NCBI GenBank assembly: GCA_902803155.1
Contig: CADCOU010000196.1
Coordinates: forward strand, 1 to 7,161
Origin: an uncultured Lachnospiraceae bacterium
GTDB lineage: Bacteria > Bacillota > Clostridia > Lachnospirales > Lachnospiraceae
Length of the DNA stretch: 7,161 nucleotides
Reading direction: 5' to 3'
Position numbers and translations under genes: made by a program. Every line of letters starts with the position of its first letter. Position 1 is the first letter of the stretch. Below are positions 1 to 5,244 of this stretch, in pieces. The notes under the pieces are model-generated. The model had not been told where the DNA came from. It saw nothing but the letters and a program-made list of their open reading frames with translations, and searched no databases.

Positions 1-1464
1 ATATACGATGTCATTATCATCGGAGCGGGCGTGAGCGGCTGCGCGGCAGCCCGGGAGCTGAGCAGGTATGACCTGAAGATCCTTGTCGCGGAGAGCATGG
101 AGGATGTCTGCTGCGGGACGAGCAAGGCGAACAGCGCGATCGTCCATGCGGGATACGACGCGAAGCCGGGCACCCTGATGGCAAAGCTGAATGTGGAAGG
201 AAACCGCATGATGGACCAGGTATGCCGGGAACTGGATGTCCCGTTTGAGAGGATCGGTTCCCTGGTTGTCTGCCGGTCGGATGAAGATAAGTCGGTGCTG
301 GAGCGGCTCCTGCAGCAGGGAGAGGAGAACGGCGTCCCGGATCTTCGGATCATCGGACGGGAAGAGCTGAAGGAGATGGAGCCCAATATAACGGATGAGA
401 CGCAGTGGGCGCTCTACGCTCCGACGGGCGGAATCGTCTGCCCGTTTACCCTGACCTGTGCGTATGCGGAAAATGCTGCGGCAAACGGCGTGGAATTTCA
501 GTTTGACACCCGCGTGGAGAAGATATGTCCGGAAGAGACGGCCGACGGACGGCTGTTCCGTCTGGAGACGACGGGCGGGGAACTGCTTTCAAGGGTCGTG
601 GTCAATGCCGCAGGCGTTTATGCGGATCAGCTGCACAACCAGGTAAGTGAGGAAAAACTTCATATCACCCCAAGGCGCGGCAGCTATGATCTGATGGACA
701 AAAAGGCGGGCGGCCATGTACGGCACGTGATATTCCCGCTTCCCTCGGATAAGGGCAAGGGGACACTGGTGACGCCCACGGTGCACGGTAATCTTCTGAT
801 CGGTCCGACGGCAGTGGACATAGAGGATCCGGAAGGGACGAACACAACAGCTGAGGAACTGGGAGCAGTGGTGCAGACCAGCGGGAAATATATCGCGGAT
901 ATCCCGTACCGTGAGACGATCACTTCGTTTGCCGGACTGCGCGCGCATGAAGACGGACATGAGTTCCGGATCGGGGAAGTAAAAGACTGTCCCGGATTCG
1001 TGGACTGTGCGGGGATCGAATCCCCGGGTCTGACAAGTGCGCCGGCCATAGGTGTGATGGTCGCAGAATGTGTGGCGAAGATCCTGTCGCCTGCACAGAA
1101 TGAACAGTTTGACCCGGTCCGCGAGGGGCTCCTGGATCCGAAGACCATGACTCCGGAGGCGTACAGGGAACTGGTCCGTCAGGATCCATCCTACGGAAGT
1201 ATCGTCTGCCGCTGTGAATCGGTCACGGAGGGCGAGATCATAGACGCGATACGGCGGACTCCCGGAGCGCGGAGCCTGGACGGAGTGAAACGCCGGACAA
1301 GGGCAGGCATGGGACGCTGTCAGGCCGGTTTCTGCAGCCCCAGGGTGATGGAGATCCTTGCCAGGGAACTCGGGATCCCGCTTGAGGAAGTAACGAAAAG
1401 CGGCGGCGCGTCACGCATCATAGTAGGAAGAGACAAACTCCTGATAAAGGAGGGACAGAGATGA
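1..1464 (+). CDS. FAD-dependent glycerol-3-phosphate dehydrogenase-like oxidoreductase with C-terminal BFD-like [2Fe-2S] domain (5' partial)
   Basis: The reading frame is open from the first base (I-Y-D-V-I-I-I-G-A-G), so the true start lies just outside the window, probably only one to three codons away. The GTG at 31 sits inside the FAD-binding motif and cannot be the start. Counting from the first codon, residues 1-20 are the Rossmann GxGxxG dinucleotide fold, followed by the SKANSAIVHAGYD block typical of type 1 GlpA/GlpO and LhgO proteins of the DAO family. Residues about 400-450 carry a BFD-like [2Fe-2S] ligand set: C403-x-C405, then C440-x4-C445. Total length of about 490 residues is normal for the clostridial family. 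By family knowledge it oxidises sn-glycerol-3-phosphate to dihydroxyacetone phosphate, or acts on a related 2-hydroxyacid, passing electrons through FAD and the cluster to partner subunits. Its stop codon overlaps the next start by four bases. The oxidoreductase assignment is very sure. The substrate is inferred, because no glpK or glpF is visible. Confidence 0.9.
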   Translation: MYDVIIIGAGVSGCAAARELSRYDLKILVAESMEDVCCGTSKANSAIVHAGYDAKPGTLMAKLNVEGNRMMDQVCRELDVPFERIGSLVVCRSDEDKSVLERLLQQGEENGVPDLRIIGREELKEMEPNITDETQWALYAPTGGIVCPFTLTCAYAENAAANGVEFQFDTRVEKICPEETADGRLFRLETTGGELLSRVVVNAAGVYADQLHNQVSEEKLHITPRRGSYDLMDKKAGGHVRHVIFPLPSDKGKGTLVTPTVHGNLLIGPTAVDIEDPEGTNTTAEELGAVVQTSGKYIADIPYRETITSFAGLRAHEDGHEFRIGEVKDCPGFVDCAGIESPGLTSAPAIGVMVAECVAKILSPAQNEQFDPVREGLLDPKTMTPEAYRELVRQDPSYGSIVCRCESVTEGEIIDAIRRTPGARSLDGVKRRTRAGMGRCQAGFCSPRVMEILARELGIPLEEVTKSGGASRIIVGRDKLLIKEGQR

Positions 1465-2744
1465 ATACAGTGAAGATCGCAATAATCGGTGGGGGACCTG
1501 CCGGCCTTGCTGCGGCAATCGGGGCCAGGGAAGCAGGTGAGGACAGTATACTCGTACTGGAGAGAGACCGCCTGAGCGGAGGGATCCTGAACCAGTGCAT
1601 CCACAACGGTTTCGGGCTGCATACATTTAAGGAAGAACTGACCGGTCCGGAATACGCGCAGCGTTTTATCGACCGCGCGGAGGAACTGAAGATCCCATGC
1701 AGGCTGAATACGATGGTCATGGATATTTCGGCGGCAGGAGACGGCAGCAGTGACAAGATCGTCACCTACCTGAACCGGGAGGAAGGCCTTGTTCAGCTGA
1801 GAGCGGAAGCGGTAGTCCTTGCGATGGGCTGCAGGGAAAGGCCCAGGGGCGCCCTGAACATTCCGGGATTCCGCCCTGCCGGTATCTATACGGCAGGAAC
1901 AGCGCAGCGCCTGGTCAACATCGAAGGATTCATGCCCGGGAAGAGGGTCGTCATCCTGGGCTCCGGGGACATCGGCCTGATCATGGCGAGAAGGATGACC
2001 CTGGAAGGCGCGAAGGTCCTTGCTGTCGCGGAGCTGATGCCGTATTCCGGCGGCCTCAAGAGAAACATCGTACAGTGCCTGGATGACTTCGGCATCCCGC
2101 TGAAGCTCAGCCACACGGTAGTCGATATCGAAGGAAAAGAACGTGTGCAGGCGGTCACGATCGCGCAGGTGGACGAGCACTCGACCCCGATCCCCGGGAC
2201 GGAGGAACGCTACGAGTGCGATACGCTTCTGCTGTCCTGCGGACTGCTCCCGGAAAATGAACTGACCTCCGCTCTCGGTGCAGACATCAGTCCGGTCACG
2301 AGGGGCCCCGAGGTGAATGAGAGCCTGGAGACATCCGTCCCCGGCGTATTTGCCTGCGGGAATGTCCTTCATGTGCACGACCTGGTTGACTTCGTCTCAC
2401 AGGAGGCGGAGCTGGCAGGAAGAAATGCTGCCCGCTTTGTGCGGGGGGAGATCCCGAAGACAGAGATACCGGATATCCGGGTGACGGCAGAGAATGGCGT
2501 GAGGTATACCGTCCCGGAGATCATCAATACAGACCGGCTGGAGGACACGCTGACGCTTCGTTTCCGCGTCGGTGCGGTGTATAAGGATATCTATGAGAGC
2601 GTATATCTGAATGACAGGCGCATTCTGCACAAAAAGAAGAAGATCTTTTCTCCCGGAGAGATGGAGACGATCGTTCTGAAGAAGAGTGCCATCCTGGAGG
2701 TCCCGGATCTGAAGACCATAACCGTGAAGCTGGAGGAGGAGTGA
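1461..2744 (+). CDS. FAD/NAD(P)-dependent pyridine nucleotide oxidoreductase, partner of the GlpA-like protein
   Basis: This 427-residue protein has two dinucleotide-binding folds. The N-terminal FAD site is G10-G-G-P-A-G15, with acidic E34 at the end of the second strand. The inserted NAD(P) site is G167-S-G-D-I-G172. The second FAD contact is the GVFACGN block near residue 300, followed by a VHDLVD segment. It lacks the CxxC redox disulfide of thioredoxin or lipoamide reductases, although C46 in N-Q-C-I-H-N is near the flavin. Residues 332-427 form an extra, strand-rich C-terminal region of unknown role. The family resembles HcnB/SoxA-type subunits and in Clostridia recurs between a GlpA-like and a DUF1667 gene. 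The likely role is moving electrons between the dehydrogenase subunit and NAD(P). The ATG lies in a 4-base ATGA overlap and is preceded by AGGAGG at 1448-1453, seven bases upstream, so the start is well supported. Confidence 0.92.
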   Translation: MNTVKIAIIGGGPAGLAAAIGAREAGEDSILVLERDRLSGGILNQCIHNGFGLHTFKEELTGPEYAQRFIDRAEELKIPCRLNTMVMDISAAGDGSSDKIVTYLNREEGLVQLRAEAVVLAMGCRERPRGALNIPGFRPAGIYTAGTAQRLVNIEGFMPGKRVVILGSGDIGLIMARRMTLEGAKVLAVAELMPYSGGLKRNIVQCLDDFGIPLKLSHTVVDIEGKERVQAVTIAQVDEHSTPIPGTEERYECDTLLLSCGLLPENELTSALGADISPVTRGPEVNESLETSVPGVFACGNVLHVHDLVDFVSQEAELAGRNAARFVRGEIPKTEIPDIRVTAENGVRYTVPEIINTDRLEDTLTLRFRVGAVYKDIYESVYLNDRRILHKKKKIFSPGEMETIVLKKSAILEVPDLKTITVKLEEE

Positions 2745-2745
2745 C

Positions 2746-3117
2746 ATGGAGAAAAGAGAGTTAACCTGCATCGGATGTCCGATGGGATGCCAGATCACTG
2801 TCACTCTGGACGGCGGTGCGGTAAAGAGCGTGGAAGGAAATACCTGCATGAAAGGCGATCAGTACGCCAGGGCGGAAGTGACGCGTCCGGTCCGGACCGT
2901 GACCAGTTCCGTTCCGGTGACCGGCGGTACGATCGGACAGGTATCCGTCAAGACAGCGGGAGAGATCCCGAAGGATAAGATCTTTGATGTCATGGATGCG
3001 CTGCGTACCGTCCGGGCGGAAGCGCCGGTCAGCATCGGGAGCGTGATTGCGGCGGACATCTGCGGAACAGGTGTGGACATCGTCGCCACGAAGAATGTGG
3101 AGCGGAAGGCGCAATGA
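2746..3117 (+). CDS. DUF1667 domain protein with N-terminal four-cysteine metal site
   Basis: This 123-residue protein matches the DUF1667 family by its start (T-C-I-G-C-P-M-G-C) and its later block A-D-I-C-G-T-G-V-D-I-V-A-T. The cysteines C8-x2-C11-x3-C15-x18-C34 resemble the N-terminal [4Fe-4S] site of molybdopterin oxidoreductases, including a C-M-K-G near the last ligand. A zinc site is also possible. A fifth cysteine, C106, lies near the C-terminus. There is no signal peptide or membrane segment, so it should be cytoplasmic. It starts one base after the preceding stop, with a GGAGGAGGAG stretch (2732-2741) as ribosome binding site, and its own stop overlaps the next gene by four bases. 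From this context I infer an electron-transfer or assembly subunit of the dehydrogenase complex, filling the position that GlpC has in the E. coli GlpABC enzyme. The biochemical function is not established. Confidence 0.88.
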   Translation: MEKRELTCIGCPMGCQITVTLDGGAVKSVEGNTCMKGDQYARAEVTRPVRTVTSSVPVTGGTIGQVSVKTAGEIPKDKIFDVMDALRTVRAEAPVSIGSVIAADICGTGVDIVATKNVERKAQ

Positions 3118-3419
3118 GTGAACGGAAACCATGCATCCCTCTCTATACGGATCTCACAGACCGGAAAGTCCTGGTGGCAGGAACAGGGCCGGAAGCGCAG
3201 GAACTGATCCGTTATCTCTCCGCCTACACAGATCATCTGTATGTGCTGACAGGGGAGGAACCCTATGAGCGCAGCGACCTGTACGGGATGGACTATGTAG
3301 TATCCGTCCTTCAGGATGAGGCGGTCAATGAAGACATCTTCGTGACCTGCAGGACGCTTGGGATCCGTGTATCCATACCGTCCTGTCCGGCAAGGTGCGA
3401 CTTTTTCCTGAGACTGTAA
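3114..3419 (+). CDS. Shortened siroheme synthase-like NAD-binding protein (CysG/Met8 N-terminal half only)
   Basis: This protein has 101 residues. Its opening I-P-L-Y-T-D-L-T-D-R-K-V-L-V-A-G-T-G resembles the start of precorrin-2 dehydrogenase/ferrochelatase (FPLF.DL..KKVLVVGGG). The nucleotide-binding motif would be G23-T-G-P-E-A28. The later Y61-V-V-S-V-L-Q-D-E-A-V-N72 lines up with the family's AATDD..VN block, and residues 83-98 (G-I-R-V-S-I-P-S-C-P-A-R-C-D-F-F) line up with G-I-x-V-N-V-V-D-x-P-E-L-C-D-F. It then stops, lacking the dimerisation and C-terminal domains of the usual 150-220 residue enzyme, and the stretch before Y61 is also shorter. C91-x3-C95 could bind metal. The ATG lies in an ATGA overlap with the DUF1667 gene, and GGAAGG (3104-3109) is its ribosome binding site. 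It may bind NAD(P) or a tetrapyrrole/metal in service of the redox module. A full siroheme synthase activity is unlikely. The homology is judged by eye and is moderate. Confidence 0.72.
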   Translation: MSERKPCIPLYTDLTDRKVLVAGTGPEAQELIRYLSAYTDHLYVLTGEEPYERSDLYGMDYVVSVLQDEAVNEDIFVTCRTLGIRVSIPSCPARCDFFLRL

Positions 3420-3437
3420 AGTTCAGAAGCTCGATGC

Positions 3438-3443
3438 GGAGGG
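3438..3443 (+). promoter_or_regulatory. Ribosome binding site of rnhA
   Basis: GGAGGG lies nine bases before the ATG at 3453. Two earlier ATGs at 3445 and 3448 are too close to it. The one at 3445 reads into a six-codon dead end (MMICPG, stop at 3463-3465). Homology (P-R-V-T-I-Y-T-D-G) fixes the start at 3453. Confidence 0.75.
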
Positions 3444-3452
3444 AATGATGAT

Positions 3453-3935
3453 ATGCCCAGGGTAACAATCTATACAGACGGGGCTGCGCGCGGCAATCCG
3501 GACGGGCCCGGCGGCTACGGAGCCATTCTGGAGTTCGTGGACTCCGCCGGCAATCTTCACGAACGGGAACTGTCACAGGGATACATCCGGACGACGAACA
3601 ACCGCATGGAGCTGATGGCGGCGATCGCGGCGCTGGAAGCGCTGACCAGACCGTGCGAGGTTCAGCTCTGGTCCGATTCGCAGTATCTGGTCAATGCATT
3701 CAACGAGCACTGGATCGACACCTGGATCCGGAAGAACTGGATGCGTTCGAGATCGGAACCGGTGAAGAACGTCGATCTGTGGAAACGTCTCCTGGAGGCT
3801 GCCGCGCCTCATACCGTCACCTGGAACTGGGTGCGCGGACACAGCGGCGATCCTCACAATGAGCGCTGCGACAAACTTGCAACCGCAGCTGCGGATTCCG
3901 ATAATCTCATCCCGGATCCGGGTATTGCAGAATGA
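3453..3935 (+). CDS. rnhA: Ribonuclease HI
   Basis: This 160-residue enzyme cleaves the RNA strand of RNA-DNA hybrids, removing R-loops and primer remnants in the cytoplasm with Mg2+ or Mn2+. The full RNase HI catalytic set is visible: D9 (Y-T-D-G), E53 (N-N-R-M-E-L-M-A-A-I), D75 (W-S-D-S-Q-Y), H130 (V-R-G-H-S-G) and D140 (N-E-R-C-D-K-L-A). The basic handle region with W-I-R-K-N-W and V-K-N-V-D-L-W is present, so this is the E. coli-like form. There is no N-terminal hybrid-binding domain. The glycine loop reads G-N-P-D-G-P-G-G-Y-G, one residue longer than in E. coli. The length is normal. It follows the siroheme-like gene after 33 bases with no terminator or clear promoter between, so it is probably the last gene of the redox operon. 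A strong terminator follows 12 bases after its stop. Confidence 0.97.
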   Translation: MPRVTIYTDGAARGNPDGPGGYGAILEFVDSAGNLHERELSQGYIRTTNNRMELMAAIAALEALTRPCEVQLWSDSQYLVNAFNEHWIDTWIRKNWMRSRSEPVKNVDLWKRLLEAAAPHTVTWNWVRGHSGDPHNERCDKLATAAADSDNLIPDPGIAE

Positions 3936-3940
3936 TACTG

Positions 3941-3993
3941 AAAAAGGCCGGCCCCCCATGAGCAGACAGTGTTTGCGATGGGGGCCGGTTTTA
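3941..3993 (+). terminator. Intrinsic terminator after rnhA, probably bidirectional
   Basis: The left arm CCGGCCCCCCAT (3948-3959) pairs with ATGGGGGCCGG (3978-3988), leaving one bulged C. Inside it, GCAGAC (3962-3967) pairs with GTTTGC (3971-3976) around a 3-base loop, giving a long, GC-rich hairpin. TTTT follows at 3989-3992. Five A bases at 3941-3945 precede the stem, so the opposite strand would also have a T tract. It separates the redox operon from the aromatic genes. Confidence 0.92.
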
Positions 3994-4018
3994 TAATGCC
4001 TGTTATCCCGGACTCCCC

Positions 4019-4047
4019 TTGCTATCTGAGGCGAATGCAGTTATGAT
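4019..4047 (+). promoter_or_regulatory. Candidate sigma-A promoter for the DAHP synthase gene
   Basis: TTGCTA (4019-4024, -35) and TATGAT (4042-4047, -10) are separated by exactly 17 bases. They lie downstream of the rnhA terminator and 94 bases before the DAHP synthase ATG. The transcript would start near 4054 and have a leader of about 87 bases. The -10 matches consensus in five of six positions and the -35 in four of six. Confidence 0.6.
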
Positions 4048-4050
4048 AGC
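4021..4050. repeat. Inverted repeat overlapping the DAHP synthase promoter (possible operator)
   Basis: GCTATC at 4021-4026 and GATAGC at 4045-4050 are exact 6-base inverted arms with an 18-base centre. One arm overlaps the -35 element and the other overlaps the -10 element. A dimeric regulator bound here would block RNA polymerase. The arms are short, so chance cannot be excluded. Confidence 0.4.
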
Positions 4051-4065
4051 TGCTGAATGTGATGA

Positions 4066-4098
4066 CGTCAGCGTTCCTGACGGCCCCGGATCCGGGGC
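4066..4098 (+). promoter_or_regulatory. Two adjacent hairpins in the DAHP synthase leader
   Basis: CGTCAG (4066-4071) pairs with CTGACG (4077-4082) around a 5-base loop. Directly after it, the perfect palindrome GCCCCGGATCCGGGGC (4083-4098) can fold as a 6-bp GC stem with a GATC loop. The region that follows is AT-rich (4101-4120) but has no run of T, so this is not a standard terminator. Possible roles are transcript stability, attenuation or a protein-binding site. None is shown by the sequence. Confidence 0.45.
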
Positions 4099-4140
4099 AG
4101 ATTATTCATTTATATATTTCGGAAGAGAGAATTATTTTTC

Positions 4141-5178
4141 ATGTCAATGCATTTTGAAAAGAAACTCCCGATCCCTGCCGAGATCAAACAGCTGAATCCG
4201 ATCTCAGACCGTGTCAGGCAGATCAGGGACGAGAGGAATGAACAGCTTCGCGATATCTTCTTGGGAAGATCAGACCGTTTTGCGCTTATCATAGGGCCGT
4301 GCAGCGCCGACAATGAGGACGCGGTTCTCGAATATCTGGGAAGGCTCGCCCGGGTGCAGGATGAGGTCGCGGACCGTATCATGATCATTCCCCGTATCTA
4401 TACCAACAAACCCAGAACTACCGGAAAAGGATACAAGGGGCTTCTGCATCAGCCGGATCCGGGCAAGAAACCGGACCTGCTTGCGGGGATCGTAGCGATC
4501 CGGCAGCTGCATCTTCGTGCGATCGAGCAGACCGGCCTTACCGCCGCAGACGAGATGCTGTACCCGGAGAACTACCGGTATCTGGACGACCTGCTTGCCT
4601 ATGTCGCTGTCGGAGCCAGGTCCGTCGAGGACCAGCAGCACCGCATGACTGTATCCGGGATGGACATCCCGGTCGGGATGAAGAACCCGACCAGCGGCGA
4701 CCTCTCTGTCATGTTCAATTCCATCATGGCAGCCCAGAGCCGTCACAGTTTCATTTACAGGGGATGGGCGGTCCATACGGACGGAAACGACCTGGCACAT
4801 GTGATCCTGCGCGGCAGCGTGAATAAGCACGGAAACTGCATCCCGAACTATCATTATGAGGATCTCCTGCTGACAAAGAGGCTGTATGAGGAGTATCATC
4901 TGAAGAACCCGGCGGTCGTTGTGGACTGCAACCACTCCAACTCCGGCAAGCAGCATATGGAGCAGATCCGGATCGCGCATGAGGTCATGCACAGCCGTTC
5001 ATACAACGAGGACCTGAAACCGCTGATTAGGGGCCTTATGATCGAGAGCTATCTGGTGCCGGGCAGTCAGGATGTCGTATCCGGTCCCGGCCACTGCTAC
5101 GGACAGTCGATCACGGATCCCTGCCTCGGATGGGAGGACAGCGAAAATCTGATCTACAGCATCTATCACATGATCTGA
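4141..5178 (+). CDS. 3-deoxy-7-phosphoheptulonate (DAHP) synthase, class I AroF/G/H type
   Basis: This 345-residue enzyme condenses phosphoenolpyruvate with erythrose-4-phosphate, the first step of the shikimate pathway to Phe, Tyr and Trp. Metal ligands of the family are present: C54 (G-P-C-S), H265 (D-C-N-H-S-N), E302 (M-I-E-S-Y) and D326 (S-I-T-D-P-C). E302 and D326 carry the same numbers as I recall for E. coli AroG. Substrate-binding blocks include R-I-Y-T-N-K-P-R-T-T-G, V-G-A-R-S-V-E, M-K-N-P-T-S-G-D and V-I-L-R-G. It has no fused ACT or chorismate mutase domain. Near residues 138-146 the AroG-type regulatory residues are replaced, and R-G is followed by a short extra loop (S-V-N-K-H-G-N-C-I). 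The ATG at 4141 is preferred to the in-frame ATG at 4147 because the weak GGAAGAGAG (4121-4129) is 11 bases upstream of it. The isozyme letter cannot be assigned from the sequence. It precedes tyrS with no terminator between. Confidence 0.95.
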   Translation: MSMHFEKKLPIPAEIKQLNPISDRVRQIRDERNEQLRDIFLGRSDRFALIIGPCSADNEDAVLEYLGRLARVQDEVADRIMIIPRIYTNKPRTTGKGYKGLLHQPDPGKKPDLLAGIVAIRQLHLRAIEQTGLTAADEMLYPENYRYLDDLLAYVAVGARSVEDQQHRMTVSGMDIPVGMKNPTSGDLSVMFNSIMAAQSRHSFIYRGWAVHTDGNDLAHVILRGSVNKHGNCIPNYHYEDLLLTKRLYEEYHLKNPAVVVDCNHSNSGKQHMEQIRIAHEVMHSRSYNEDLKPLIRGLMIESYLVPGSQDVVSGPGHCYGQSITDPCLGWEDSENLIYSIYHMI

Positions 5179-5186
5179 TCACAGCC

Positions 5187-5215
5187 TTGATTTTTGCCGC
5201 TCCGATTTGTATACT
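5187..5215 (+). promoter_or_regulatory. Candidate sigma-A promoter for tyrS-alaS
   Basis: TTGATT (5187-5192) and TATACT (5210-5215) are separated by 17 bases, in the gap between the DAHP synthase stop and the tyrS start. Transcription would begin near 5222, giving a leader of only about 23 bases. The synthetases can therefore be expressed independently of the DAHP synthase gene, although read-through is also possible. Confidence 0.6.
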
Positions 5216-5230
5216 GGAGTCTGTTTAAAA

Positions 5231-5236
5231 AGGAGG
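5231..5236 (+). promoter_or_regulatory. tyrS: Ribosome binding site that fixes the tyrS start
   Basis: A perfect AGGAGG lies eight bases before the ATG at 5245. An in-frame TTG at 5194 would add 17 residues, but it has no ribosome binding site and falls inside the promoter candidate. ATG 5245 is therefore the start. Confidence 0.88.
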
Positions 5237-5244
5237 AACACGAT

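Noticed and set aside
31..1464. GTG at 31 as start of the first gene
   Set aside because: It falls inside the FAD-binding GxGxxG motif, and the ten codons before it (I-Y-D-V-I-I-I-G-A-G) belong to the same conserved strand.
1320..2378. 352-codon open frame on the minus strand across the first two genes
   Set aside because: It spans the end of one clear gene and most of another. Its translation has the low-complexity, Arg/His/Gln-rich look of antisense reading and matches no family I recognise.
3114..3452. The siroheme synthase-like gene as a recently frameshifted or truncated pseudogene
   Set aside because: The next gene starts 33 bases after the stop and no frame of the gap continues the homology. 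The start is neatly coupled and the frame is intact, so a stable short protein fits better.
3992..3997. Perfect TATAAT directly after the rnhA terminator
   Set aside because: There is no -35 at a workable distance, since the upstream bases are the terminator stem. It follows from the T tract.
3936..4140. T-box, riboswitch or small RNA gene between rnhA and the DAHP synthase gene
   Set aside because: No T-box GGTGGNACCGCG-like motif, specifier-loop layout or known riboswitch core is visible. Only the terminator, promoter candidate and two simple hairpins can be supported.
4062..4157. Possible 31-residue leader peptide overlapping the DAHP synthase start
   Set aside because: It has no ribosome binding site, no run of Phe, Tyr or Trp codons, and its frame passes through the palindromic hairpin. 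It is most likely chance.
5194..5244. TTG start giving tyrS 17 extra residues
   Set aside because: It has no ribosome binding site, overlaps the promoter candidate, and a perfect AGGAGG precedes the ATG at 5245.
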